A program made the position numbers and the translations under genes. Under the pieces are notes generated by a model. That model searched no databases. It was not told the DNA's origin and saw nothing but the letters and a program-made list of their open reading frames with translations. A DNA stretch of 64,000 bases from Ustilaginoidea virens (taxonomy: Eukaryota; Ascomycota; Sordariomycetes; Hypocreales; Clavicipitaceae): NCBI RefSeq assembly GCF_000687475.1, contig NC_057322.1, positions 62,001-126,000 of the forward strand, read 5' to 3'. This document shows positions 11,550 through 23,800 of the stretch, piece after piece (position 1 is the stretch's first letter; every line of letters starts with the position of its first letter).

Positions 11550-14500
11550 TACTTATAGCCTTAGATAGCCCCCTAAGGCGTTAATAGTAGTTACCTATTA
11601 GACCCCTTATCCGTATCTTAGATCGAATATAGTTAGGATATATAGGTCCTAAGGGGGGCTCTTAGCCCTTCTTGCCGCCTAACTATATATTAGACTAGGC
11701 ATTGCTCTTACTTATAATCCTATCGGTTAATTCAGCTTTTAATTCATCCGACCCGGTTAATACACTAATTTCTTCCTATAGCGGCTCCCTCTACTCTAGG
11801 AAAGCTATTATATCCCTAATGCTATTGCTTTAGCTATACTCCTCGTTAAACTTATTCCTAAGGGTCTTAGCAGTATCTAGCTCGGTAAGGGGGTATTATA
11901 TAGGCTAGAAGGCGGGTCGTAATAGGCTATCTATAAAGATATTATCGTCGCCTTCCTCGGGCCTAAGGTCGGAAGATAGGCAGAGGCATAGGGTATATAA
12001 ATAGTAAAGTAGCGCTTCTATAGTATACTCGTCGGCTAGGCAATATAAGGCGATTATATACCCGATATATTCTATAGTAAAAAACCGGGCTATTGCGGCT
12101 AAATGCCGCCAAATCGACCGCACCAACTCCCTATAAGGCACGAATATAGCCGGCCAGCTGTTATAAACCTCGCTATACTTAGCGATAGTAGCTCGCGGAA
12201 CCTCGCGCATTATGTTAAAATTGCTGGCGGCATATAGGGACTAGGCCTTGCGTCCTCGGTCGAACCTCTGCCTATAGGGCAAAGGGGCCGGCGTATTTAT
12301 ACCGAGCTGTAGATTAATACCGTCTAGGTCCTAGATATTAGTAAGTATATCGCACAGGCGCTATATATGGTAGGTAAGCGCTGCAACGGCTTGAATTATT
12401 ATAGGTCGCTCTATATTGTAGGGCTGGGCGGCGCGTAGGATAGGCAGTACCCGACGCTACTACTACAGCCGTATAAGCGTTATAAAGTGCTAGTAGTTAT
12501 TGCGGCAGCGCTATCGCTGCCTATTATCGTAGCCGGACTTAGGGCCGCAGCCGTCGGTATATGCGTATACTATAGGGGCTTGGAGCTAGATGAGGAAGAA
12601 GGATGGGATAACGCTAGCCTGCCTAGCGCGGGGGGTGGCAGCGTGCTGCGCCAGCGGGTTATTATAGCTTGCCGGTTCTGGTATATATCGTAGGGTGCCG
12701 ACCTTTTTAGAGCGGTCTAAGTTAAATATAATGAGTATATAGTTGCCGATCTACTCTTAGAAAATATTGTTAAATAGGAGGGCGCCTAGGTAAGTATTCC
12801 TATAGTAGGTATTGTATAGTATTTAGAAGAGGCTGTAAAATGCATTTATCCTCTATATCTTCTTCTTTTAGTCGTAAAAAAGGGTATAATAGATAAGCTA
12901 GGACTACCTATTGCCGGCCCCGCGCTTAGATAGCCACCTTAGGTATATGCCGTATAGCCTAATCTCGGCCCTAGGACCGTCGCTATTGCTATTGCTATCG
13001 CTATCGCTACCGCCGCGGCTATTATAGCTATCGTTATAGTAGCGGTTAAGTTCGGCTATAGTATAGCAAAACGGGTTCGTATATTTATTGTGGAAACGTT
13101 AGGCCTTAGCGTCGCGGGAAGGGTTAGGGCAGGGCCCGCCGCCCGGCCACTAAAGGAGAGATACTATAGCTGTTTTACTATTGCTAAAGATAAGCAATTA
13201 ACTATCCTCGAAGTAGATAGAGCACGCCTCGTAGTATATAGCAGCGATATCTATGGGGAGGAGGATGGCTGGCTTAGGGTTATTACGGTAGCGCTTGAGT
13301 AGGAGGCGGAGGGTAGGCAGACTGCTATAGATATATTAGGCCTATAGGGCGCGCGCTGCTAATATCCTAGGGAGGGCGTTGCCGATAGTATCGGCCACTA
13401 GTGCCGCTAGGACCTTAGGGGCGATAGTAGGCTCCTCCGCATCTTCGCCGGGGAGGGGCTGCAGCTCCTAGGCGGCTATGGTCTAGTACTTATATAGCTT
13501 TTCTAGGAGGTAAAAGCCGTATAAGCGCGCCACCTCGCTAATAATAAAAGCGATAACCTTACTCTTAAGCTTCCGGGCCCTCTAATTCGCCTGCTTAGCC
13601 GCGGGCGCGGGGGGGTCTAATATAGAGACCTACTGGTATAGGCAGGCGGTAGTATGCGTATAGTACTCTACTAAAAAGCCGGTGCGGACGGGTCCTACGG
13701 TAAAGCTTTATATAACACTTTACGATAGCTATACGTTTATAAGCGGGTTGCGGGGGATATAGCAGGTGGCTAGTATGGCGAAAGAGAGGTATAGGTTTAT
13801 TAGGTCGACCTGCCCCTCGTCGAGCTAAAGGCAGCCATCGTGAAGTAGCTAGCTAAGCAGGCCGAGCCTACGGCGGCATATAACGATAGCCCTACCGCTA
13901 TCGCCGCAGACGCGGGTCCGCTATATATCGCGCTATATCTAATCGTCGTAAGGTATATCGACCTCGCTGGTTAGGCCTAGCTATAGCAGCCGCAGGAATA
14001 GCAACGCTATATAATACCACGCGATAGAGTGGCCGACTTAGGACTTAGGCGGGTCTAATTAGGCTCTAATAAGGAAGATATTATCGAGCGTAGCAATAAG
14101 GCGGCTAATATTAGTAAGGATGATAATATTAAGGTTGCATATCGGGAGGATCTAGTAAAAGTAGTAGTAGTAATAATAAGGGTTGTCCGGCAGGGTCGCA
14201 TCCTAGATGCCGCCGCCTATACGCATGCGTAGCCGCACCTTTCCGCCTAAGGCGCCGCTAATACGGCCGGCAGAGAAGCTGCCTTATGCGTAGAGCATGG
14301 CTATAATATCGAGGCGAAAGGTGATCTCCTTCCTAGCTATATAGCCCTAGGCGTCGACCCTATCGTCGTATAGGGTCCGCAGATAGGCCCGGTTGGCCGC
14401 CTAGGCCGCCTTAATCTTAAACCGCGGCGGCGCGCCGGCCCTAGTCGCCTTACCTTAGTTATAGCCTGCGATATATATCTTATCCACCACGGCCTTAGGC

Positions 14501-17500
14501 AAAGCGAGCATCGCTATCTCGGCATTAGTATAGAGCTTATAGTCGCTAAATATACTGCTGAAGAGCTTTTTATACGAGTAGTAGCCTTTAGCCTGTATAA
14601 CGCCTATCTTATAGTAGAGCGGGTGGCCGGGGTGCAGGTAGGCAGCGCCCTGCCTAACGATGCCGCAAGCCTTGCCTATATAGGTGGCCGCCTTGTGCAT
14701 ACTATAGGAGTAGAAGAGGCTCCTATTTAACTTAATATCGAGGGAGGGCTTACATAGCATCTAGTAATACTGCTTTATACACATATACTTCTATAGTAGT
14801 ATTACGCCGCTAAAGGCATCGCTATCCTTATCGTTATTATTATTAATATCGCCGCTATCTTTATAATCGCGGTCGATCTCTATAGCATTATTATAAGCCT
14901 CGGCCTGCCTGGCCTGCCTAGCCTGCCTAGCCCTTTTGACTGTATCGCAAAAGCCAATATCGATTTAGGTAGACTAGGGATCGATATAGCCTAGCTCGAG
15001 GGAGCCTAAGACGGTAGTACTAAAGCTCTCTAGCGCTAACTCTACCGTCTCGCTAATTATAATGTTTTTCGTATTGTGCGCCTAGAAGAGGAGCTTAAGG
15101 TGCTTAAAGTAGCAGATTATCCTGCTTGATGCTAATGCGACCTCAATAGAGCCGTAGTGCCGGCAGAAATCGTACTATATATCGTCTAGATGCTCGCCGG
15201 GAATAATATAGTATAGGTAGTATTAGCCGGGCCTTTCGCCCCTCTGTAGCGCGGCTATATCTACCGGCCCTATATACGTAGCCCTATACCGCTCCTGGTT
15301 AGACTGCAACTTAGCCTTTGCTATAGCGAATGATATAGGTATCTCTTGCGTATAGTATTGCGGCATATGGCCGCGGATGGCCGGCAGTAGGGCGCTGTCT
15401 ATAAACTCGGCCTGCCTCTAGTAGCTTAAAGTAAACGGTTAGCTGCCCTACTTACTGCCAGGCATAATATAGGCATTTAGGAAGAGGATGAAGATAAAGA
15501 AGGTAATGCCGCAAAACGCTATAGTATAAGAGCCTAGGTAGGTATAACGTGTCCTCCCTAGCTAGACGCTATAGGGCTAGATTACCTAATCACCTTAGAT
15601 AGACAGCATAAAGGGCAGCACAAGGGAGACGCATATATATATCAACAGCAGGACTACAGCAAGCGATATAGCCCTTATTTAGCTGCTATCGATATCCTAT
15701 ATACGGCAGATCTCTATATTATATAGGCGCGCGAGGGCCTTCTGTATAGCCTCTAGCGAGATAGGTAGTTTTAATATCAGCCCGAAGCATATAGGCTACA
15801 GCTGCTTTTAGTCGGCCTTAGCACTAGCCCCTATAGCCACCTAACGAGCGGAAAACTAATAAGCGGACGATTAGAAAAGGTCGACTGTAAGTAGCCGCAT
15901 AATAGTATTATGGCTAAGACCGAGGGAGTCTGCCGTATCCTAGAAGTCGCTGGGGCTTAGCCTGGCGGCCCTATTGCCCTTAGGATTATCGCTATTATCG
16001 CTGCTACTATCGCTATCATTATTCTCTTATATGCTATAGGAGCATAAGGGTTAGAACGCCTTTTAGAAGATAGTCTTATATGCCGAGGCCTACTGCTATA
16101 GGAACTTATCGCCTTTATTATCGCTATTAGTATCGCTATATTCGATCCCGCTATTACTGAGGCGCCATTTAGCTTAGTCTGCGATTGTAAGAAATGGGTC
16201 ACCCCTACTAAATAGGGGCCTAGCTAATAGATTAGGCGATAATAGCGGTATTATAGAAGGATAATATAGCGGCTCGCTATCGGTCTCCTCAAGGCTGCTA
16301 TAATATTCTAGTTATGGCAGGCTATCATTAAAACCCTATCCGCCGATACTATTACCGGGGCTATAATTAGTCTGGCTTTTCTTATAGTATTCTATTAGAT
16401 AGAGAAGATAGGGGTACTACCTAATATCGCCGCCGGCATCTAATATAAAATCATCATCCGCTCTAATGCTATCGCGGCCGGTATCTATTATAGTATTATT
16501 ATCCGCTCTAGTGCTATTATAGCTAATATCCGTTATAGTTTTGTTATCCGCTCTAATGCTATCGCAGCTAGTATCCGTTATTATATTGTTATCCGCTTTA
16601 CTATCGCGGCCGGTATCTATAGCGTTATTATCTACTCTAGTGCTATTATGGCTGATATCTATTATTATGTCGTTATCTGCTCTACTATCGCGGCTAGTAT
16701 CTATAGCATCGTTATCCGCTCTAGTGCTATTATGGCTGATATCTATTATTATGTTATTATCCGCTCTAGTGCTATCGCGGCCGGTATCTATTATAGTATC
16801 ATTATCCGCTCTACTATTGCGGCCGGTATCTATTATAGTATCGTCATCCGCTCTACTATTGCGGCTGGTATCTATTACAGTATCGTTATCCGCTCTAGTG
16901 CTATCGTGCCCGGTATCTGTTATAATATCGTTATCCGCTCTACTATTGCGGCCGGTATCTATTACAGTATTGTTATCTGCTCTACTATTACGGCCGGTAT
17001 CTATTATAGTATCGTTATCCGCTCTAGTACTATCGCGCCCGGTATCCGTTATAGTATCGTTATCCGCTCTACTATTACGGCCGGTATCTATTATAGTATC
17101 GTTATCCGCTCTAGTACTATTACGCCTAGTATCTATTATAGTATTGTTATCCGCTTTAGTATTATTAGCTACTAGTATATACTCTTATTCTTCGGTATCG
17201 CTCTTGCTATCTAAGTTTAGTATAACCTTAGTATTATTATATAATATAGCAGGGTCGCTAGCTGCTGGGGTATACCTATGCTCCTTAGTATCGCTCTTAC
17301 TATCCGAGTTTGGTATAACCCTACTATTATTATCTATTTAAGCTGAATTACTAGCTATTAGGGTGTTCTAGTGCTCCTCGGTCTCGCTCTCGCTATATAA
17401 ATCTAGTATAATTATAGTATCGCCTTGCGGTCTAGGTAGGGCATTAGCAGCTGCTAAGCCTATATTTTATAGGATATATAGCCCTTCTATCGATATAGTA

Positions 17501-17960
17501 AGTAACTATATATTGCCTTAGTACTGCATATAGGCCTCTTCGCGCCTGATATAACGCTCTAGGGCGCCTAATGCCGAGCTTCTAGCGACCGCTATATAAG
17601 GCTCTAGTATAGGGGCGAGATAGTCAGCAATAGGGGATAGCCGGCAGAGAGGCAGGGCTATAGATGCAGCTAGGGATATAATACTGCGGCTACTCAAGGC
17701 CGGTCTAGCGGATAGCCTCGGTAATATCCTTCGCAGGCCGGCATATAGAGAGGCTATAGATAGGGCTAGCGATATACTATTGCATTGGCTCGAGGCTGGT
17801 CTAGCGGATAGCCTCGGTAATATCCTTTGCGGGCCGGCATATAGAGAGGCTATAGATAGGGCCGGCGATATGCTGCTGTATTGGCTTGAGGCTGGTCTAG
17901 CGGATAGCCTTAATGATATCTTTTATGGCGCGGCCTATACTAACTGCTCCTACTATAAAG
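11550..17960 (-). pseudogene. Large RIP-degraded gene A, unknown function
   Basis: A single minus-strand frame was checked at 11701, 12961, 13441, 14455, 15061, 15463, 16021 and 16801, and all fall in the same phase. The frame therefore crosses more than 5 kb with no net frameshift; stops are mostly TAG/TAA where Gln or Trp codons are expected. Readable segments from the N-terminal side: a 14/15-residue repeat (DTIIDTGRNSRADN type, 17.19-16.43 kb), an acidic Ser/Asp/Asn stretch near 16.0 kb, hydrophobic segments near 15.63 and 15.5 kb that could span a membrane, a conserved-looking block around 15.4-14.4 kb (including PGHPLYYK), an SDSDSNSNSD linker near 12.98 kb, and a helical C-terminal block near 12.2-11.7 kb (REVPRATIAKYSEV). 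No family recognised. The N-terminus is uncertain and may start below 17.4 kb. Confidence 0.6.
16430..17190 (-). repeat. Coding minisatellite, 42/45-bp units
   Basis: About 16-17 units alternate between 42 bp (CCGCTCTACTATTGCGGCCG core) and 45 bp (CCGCTCTAGTGCTATCGCGG core). Both lengths are multiples of three, so the gene A frame stays open and encodes a 14- or 15-residue repeat, Asp/Asn/Arg/Thr-rich (DTGRNSRADN or DTGRDSTRADN). Long plus-strand frames across the same DNA (16541-17341 and 16648-17175) are best read as by-products of the repeat, since all frames of such units tend to be open. Confidence 0.85.
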
Positions 17961-17970
17961 GCTGGTTATC
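17606..17970. repeat. 96-bp tandem repeat, about 3.5 units
   Basis: GGTCTAGCGGATAGCC recurs at 17702, 17798 and 17894, exactly 96 bp (32 codons) apart, with a diverged earlier unit from about 17606. Both strands stay open. On plus it encodes LEAGLADSLGNIL..GPAYREAIDRA repeats. On minus it continues the gene A phase with an Arg/Leu/Ser-rich repeat. I cannot decide which strand was translated. Confidence 0.75.
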
Positions 17971-17974
17971 CTAA

Positions 17975-18970
17975 ATAGCTTCATTTAAAGCATTTACTAC
18001 CTTTTGCGCACGCTACTGCCGCTACCTAGTATTTCTATACTGTCGTTATATTATAGGATTAACCCGGGGGCGGCTATAAGGATGCTTAGGGGGGGTTACT
18101 TCTATAGGGCTTGTAGTAAGCGCGCGGGATAATATACTTCTTAGTATAGGGTGGCAAGCGTATATATCCTTTTTATTTAATAAATATAAGAGGCTGGCGC
18201 TACTGCTTTCTAGAGTACTAAAGGTAAGTAGGAATATATAGTAAGGTTAGTAATCGTATAGAAAGAGGGTAAAAAAAAGAAAAGTTCTATATTATTGCTA
18301 TATTAACCCTTACTATTACTATATGAATATACTAGAGAAGAGCCGGCTGCTTCCCTTATCCTATCTATTGGCGTGGACTGGCGCATAATTTAGTATAGAA
18401 AAGCCGGCTGCTGCCCCTACCCTATTATTAGCGTGGACTGGCGTATGACTAGCGTATACTCTACGTTTATTCTAATAGCTAGCTAATAGGGGTGCGGTTT
18501 ATATGCTAGATTTAAATCGTATAAAGGATATAAGTTATATATATAGTCACGCGCGAGGTAGTACGTAATAAGTAGTGGTGCGGCTCTATAGGGCTGCCTA
18601 TGCACCCTATAAAAGAGTATAGGGAAAAGCGGGTTCACTATGTATATAATAGTCGTAGTGATTAGGCGATTGCGATATTAATTCCATTTAGTAATATAAG
18701 GGATATATGGTAAAGAAGGCGCTATAAGGCTACGAAGGAAAGCATAGCGTATTGCCTATACCTTACCCCTTACCTTATTAATATAGGCCTGCTATGGTAA
18801 ATAAAGTAAGGGTTATAGTATAAAAAGGAGCGTTTCACCTAACTATAATAGCATAGCAAACAATCTATAGCGTGCTAACCTAGCCACCTTCTTTTTACTA
18901 TGCAGTATCTACTATAGTAAGTGGTTAGACAGCCTAGGGCAATGCATTTCGGTATAGTGCTAACTTATCT
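17975..18970. other. Intergenic, with a 61-bp duplication and a dispersed repeat
   Basis: AGCCGGCTGC recurs at 18341 and 18402, giving two 61-bp units that both keep GCGTGGACTGGCG. The part at 18570-18700 (GCGGCTCTATAGGGCTGCCT, then GGAAAAGCGGGTTCACTATG) resembles 59130-59270, so it belongs to a dispersed family. I see no gene. Confidence 0.55.
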
Positions 18971-18979
18971 CTCTATTAT

Positions 18980-20220
18980 ATTTGCTATTTTATAGCACGC
19001 CTTACTAGTATATTATCAAAATCCGACCGCTTTTTATCTAGGCGGCAGCGTGAGGCATTAGCGTGCCGCCCTTAGCGCCGCTACTAATGGTCTTTATATA
19101 ATACTAACCTCCTTATTAGGCTTATCTAGACCGAGAATGCTTGCTGGTCTAAAATTGAGGAGAAATATAGGGATATATTCGATATACTATATAACCAATA
19201 GGGCTTACGGGATAAAGTGTGTAATCTAAAGGTAGACTTCCTATTAGGGGATTATTTACTACCCCGGTCGTTTGACTAAATAGCTCTAAGAAAGAAAGAG
19301 ATTATAAAGTTGGTTAATTATAGCAAGAATCCTAATAGGTCGGAAAACGATATCGATTCAGATAGGAAACCTACTAATACCTTATACTAGTCGCCTTTAG
19401 CTCTATATACAATTAATTATCTATGCCTTATAATACATATTGCCCTAGAAAGTAAAAAGCATCTATATACTAAGCCGCCCTAGTACCTGACTTCTATACG
19501 ATATTACATATAGCAAGATATACCAAAAGAAATACCCTATGCCCCTTTTATGAGTGCGCCACTATAACTATATACGGCCTAGCTATTATTAGTTAGAGGG
19601 GAAAAAACAGAAAAGGAAAAAGGCCGCCTTACTATTCTAGTAACTAGTAGTAAGAAAAGGCATATGCGAGGAACTCGGTAGTATCCTATATACGCAGGAG
19701 GTACTACTCGTCAATTAGTCTGCCTTATATAAAGTCTATCGCCGTATCTATATAGATAGATTATTCTTCAAGGGTTGCCTATCTAATTATATTACGCAAC
19801 TAATTATCGTAATATCTGATAAAGCTAAGGAAAAATATCGATTCTAACTTAAAATCGTCCGTAAATAGCATATAGTCGGGGTTATTTATATTACTGCTAA
19901 TAGTACTCTCTTCATCGCAGACTATATGCACGATTCTCTAGTATATCTTATGTATATAAGGGTGATGATTGATTAGTTCCATCCTAGTTCGGCACTTTGC
20001 GTAAGGCCTATAGCGATAGCAAATATAGCAGACGGTAGATCCTTCCTCTATAAGGCAGACGTTAAGGCTATAGTGGCATATAATTATAAAGTAGGGGAAG
20101 TAGGAATCCCTCTCGTTAGTTATAGCACTTTAGGCTATAGTCGTAGGCGGGATAAAGTATAGCAGTATATAATACGTAAAATGCTAGTCGCTAGCGGGGA
20201 AATAGTATTATAAAGAGGAT
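18980..20220 (+). pseudogene. RIP-degraded gene C, unknown function
   Basis: Two readable plus-strand stretches lie in different phases. About 19040-19680 includes KIEEKYRDIFD, GLRDKVCNLKVDFLLGDYLL and KEIIKLVNYSKNPNRSEND. About 19680-20215 includes ITQLIIVISDKAKEKYRF, STLFIADYMHDSLVYLMYIR and VRPIAIANIADGRSFLYKAD. In-frame TAG/TAA interrupt both. The phase change near 19680 may be a lost intron boundary or a frameshift. CpA content is higher than in gene A, so mutation is milder. I recognise no domain. It lies convergent with gene D. Confidence 0.45.
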
Positions 20221-21630
20221 AAAAAGGAAGAAGGGTAGGATATACTAAGGCTTACTTATATAAAAGAGGAAAAGAGAGAAAAAGGTAGGGCAAATAGTAG
20301 GATAAGAAAAAAAGAGTATAAGTTATAATAAGGGGGAAAGAAAGGAAGAAGGGAGGGAGAAATTAAGGCTTTATATAGGAGAAAGAAATTGAGGGAATAG
20401 GAGTAAAAGTAAAGGGAAAGTGAAAGTAAGAAGGCAAAAGGAAGGTAAAGGGAAAATAAAGGCAGGAAATATATTAATTCTTTGCTTCAATAGGCCTTAC
20501 TTCCGCTACTAAATAGGCGAGCATATACGATAAAGTTAGGTGTATAGCTGTAAATCGCAGGTGGTTTTGGTTCGGACCTATAAGTCTGAGCTGGTTCTCC
20601 TGCTCGCCTACTTTATCGCTATTCTATCGTGCTTTATTATCTACGATATATAGATCCTATGAAATAGTAATAGTACCTTCTCTATAGACTATAGTAATAA
20701 GCAATATTCTAATAGTGTCTCTATACGACTGACTGACTAGAAGGGATAAAAAGGGTAAGAGTAGACGTAAAGGCGAGATATAGGGCTATAGCGCCATAGG
20801 TTCTATGGAAAGTATTTATAATGCCACGCGCCATATACTATTATAAGGTGCTATCTGCTACGATGCCCCCCTCTATATTCTGGCAGCTTAGAATAAAGCT
20901 GGCAAGCTTTACTATTAGGGAGGTTAGTATATAGGTCTTTATAGAGTAGGTGGTCGTAAAGATTATATATATTAGTAGGCGTTCTCTATATTACTAGAAG
21001 ACTCTGACTACTATGCCCCCCCGGTTAAGTCGTAATAATTGATGTGTCTTATTCTTATGTATAATGATAAATTACTATATAGAGCCTATTAGGGAAGAGG
21101 GAGAAGAAGATTATCGGGTTAGAATTATATTAAACTAAGGTCTCGGATCAACTTAGGTTTCTAATATTTAATACCCCCCTCCCCGTTAGAATATAGTTAG
21201 GCACGTAGGCTGGGCCGCGCTGCTTATATAGTAGTCACTATAGCATATACATACAACCTTGGTAGGTTGGGGGGCGACGCTATAGTACGACTATATGGCC
21301 CGGTTGGGACCTGCAGGTCTGAACCACCCTACCGCCTATATAGCTTATCGTATTATAGCGCATATATATAGTGACACACTCTTAATTCGTAGTTAGCTAT
21401 ATAGGTATACATCTATCTATACTATATGTTTGCGTCTAATATAATACTATACTAAGTAAAAATATATCCCCCTATAGTCGTTCGATAAAATATAAAGCAA
21501 AATGCCTGCGAATACACCTAAGTTATATGCCAAGCAATATAGCCCCCCCCCTTAGTATTAGCTAAAAACGAAAAAAACAAAATAAAACGCCACCTTATAT
21601 TTCCTATTAGTGGTTAATAAAAATAAAAAA
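20221..21630. other. Purine-rich tract and palindromes, no gene seen
   Basis: 20260-20470 is purine-rich (GGAAGAAGGGAGGGAG and similar). The dispersed palindrome occurs at about 20571 (TTCGGACCTATAAGTC) and 21305 (GGGACCTGCAGGTCTGAA). C-runs lie near 21174 and 21542. I see no supported coding frame. Confidence 0.55.
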
Positions 21631-21639
21631 AGCAAATCA

Positions 21640-22720
21640 CCTCTTACTACCGCGCGCCTAGTAGCGTATATTCGTATTATTAATACTTATAAGTTAAATC
21701 ATACTCCTATAATATAATATTATCTTTAAAGTAGAATTCATTTTTAAAATAGCTATTACTATAGTTATCGTATGCGGCATCTTTTGCGTCGCCGTTATTA
21801 TAGGCGCTAGAATAGGTACTAGTGCCTATTTTTATAAATTCTTAATCTTTATCTATATCGTAGAGTATGCTATTGGTAGGTGAAGGGGGGGGGGATGCGA
21901 TACTACTAGTGCGGGAAGAAGCAATACTACTAGGGGGGGGAGGGATATAGCGGAGTGATTATATAGGGTGTGGTCGGCTAAAGTACTCCTAATGCTATTA
22001 GTAAAGAGACTTGGCGATATCCCTTTTAAAGTCCTAATAGGCTAGATAGGGATAGTGTATAGAAGGGTTTATAATATGCAAAAAATGCTTCTGGTATATA
22101 GCCTTTTTGAACTCTATCGCTTCGATATATAGTATTCGTAGGCGTCTTTCGGCTATTGCAAAATATCGGAGGAATATAGCTACTATAGACTAGAACGCCG
22201 GTATTATCGTTATTATTAATATTTCATTAGTGTTAGGTAGGCGGGCGGCGGTACTATCGACTAGCTTCTAAAGGCTAGTTCTATTATATATTATATTGAA
22301 GAGCATAAGGTATTTGCCGGCTAATATCTCCTAGCGTATAATTAACTTACTCTTTCTAAGGTAGTAGCGGCCGTAGAGCAAATACTAATCGTAGGAGCTA
22401 CTGTTTTATATACTAGTATAGTATAGGAACCTAGAGATAAATCTATTGCATATATAGTTATAGTATAGCTGTGCGGGCGATACTTATACGAGAGCGTCCT
22501 AGTCTTCTATTTAGATAGTTTTATCGGTAAGCCTATTGGGCAAATAGGTTTAAGCATCTAGTCTACTAGTGATCCTCCTATAGGTTAACGCATAAAGGTT
22601 CGTAAATAGCTCATCAAATATACTAAATAATGCCGTAGGGATAATCAACTCTTTCTCTATGCCGTATTTTGTGGCATCTATAGCCGAGGTAGGTTAAGCT
22701 ATTATATCCGTCTTAGTTAT
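21640..22720 (-). pseudogene. RIP-degraded gene D, unknown function
   Basis: The minus strand from about 22700 (DATKYGIEKELIIPTALF) to 21900 (PPPPSS region) reads in one frame with only TAG/TAA breaks. It then continues in another phase to about 21650 (NGDAKDAAYDNYSNSYF) across a G9 run at 21887-21895, a likely slippage site. The middle part is hydrophobic and helical (NTNEILIITIIPAF, VAIFLRYFAIAERRLRIL). I recognise no family. A 20-A run upstream (22800-22819) and purine-rich DNA at 22735-22800 flank its 5' side. Confidence 0.45.
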
Positions 22721-23160
22721 TAGTATAAAAAAGAAGAAAGGAGGGATAAAAAGGGAAGAAAAAAGAAAGGAAGGAAGAAAAAAAAAGAATAAATTTATAG
22801 AAAAAAAAAAAAAAAAAAGTAGGTACTAAGATAAAATATAATTAGATCGTATATATATAATTCTTTATTATCTATAATAAGAGTAAATAAGCTACGATAG
22901 CAGTTCCTATATAATTCTATAGTAACTCAAGAGTATTAGGTAAGTCGGCGCACCGAATTATAAGGTATACCCCGCTTTTCCCCGCACTAGGAGTTGCTAG
23001 CCCTACTGCAGGACCTATAGTAGTAGAGCCGTACTAGTAGAGCCGTACTACTATGCCTATTAGTATATAGGCTATCTTATTAGGGCTCGCGCGTTATCCT
23101 CTGCCTATTACTTATGCATTCTAATGCTTATAACTTCTATATATATGGTAGTCTGAGGGG

Positions 23161-23800
23161 CCGGTTGGGACCTATAGGTCCGAACAGGTCTATATTAGTA
23201 TATGCTGGCTTATGCCGAAGGTTACTGCAGTCGTAGGCCGATATAAGCTATATATCATAGTGCGTTTATAGTAGATTCTATAATATAGATTATATTAGGA
23301 TTTAGTGGCCTGCGTGGCCGGTTGGGACCTATAGGTCCGAATAGGTCTACGCTAGTATATACTGGCCTATGCCGAAGGTTACTGCAGTCGTAGGCCGACA
23401 CAAGCTATATATCATAGTGCGTCTATAGTAGATTCTATAATATAGGTTGTATTAGGATCTAGTGGCCTACGTGGCCGGTTGGGACCTATAGGTCCGAATA
23501 GGTCTATACTAGTATATACTAGCCTATGCCGAAGGTTACCGCGGTCGTAGGCCGATATAAGCTATATATTATGGTGCGTTTATAATAGATTCTATAATAT
23601 AGGCTGTATTGGGACCCGGTAGCGTGCGTAGCTGGTTAGGACCTATAGGTCCGAATAGGCCTAGGCGAGCCTATACATAAGGAGCATATAGTCGTTCGCG
23701 AATATAGGAACCCTATACGGTAGTGTAGTGTCTCTATAGTATATTGCTTGCTCTAGGCTATATTAGCATATATAACGCTAGGAGGCTGGTTCGGATATAT
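23161..23800. repeat. 157-bp tandem repeat, right copy (three units plus a partial)
   Basis: CCGGTT or its variants recur at 23161, 23318, 23475 and 23632, each 157 bp apart. Each unit carries the palindromic motif (GGGACCTATAGGTCCGAA). The array extends left of the part aligned to window position 1, so the duplication may begin before 23457. Confidence 0.9.

Noticed and set aside
11905..12210. 101-codon minus-strand frame as a separate small gene
   Set aside because: It is in the same phase as gene A checkpoints on both sides and is simply a stretch between RIP stops.
16541..17341. Long plus-strand frames (266 and 175 codons) as genes
   Set aside because: They run through a 42/45-bp repeat in which several frames are open. 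The minus strand continues the gene A phase and gives a hydrophilic repeat, which is more plausible.
9947..23160. A Starship-type giant element bounded by the duplication
   Set aside because: No tyrosine recombinase captain was recognised and no element ends could be defined; only the presence of unknown cargo-like genes would support it.
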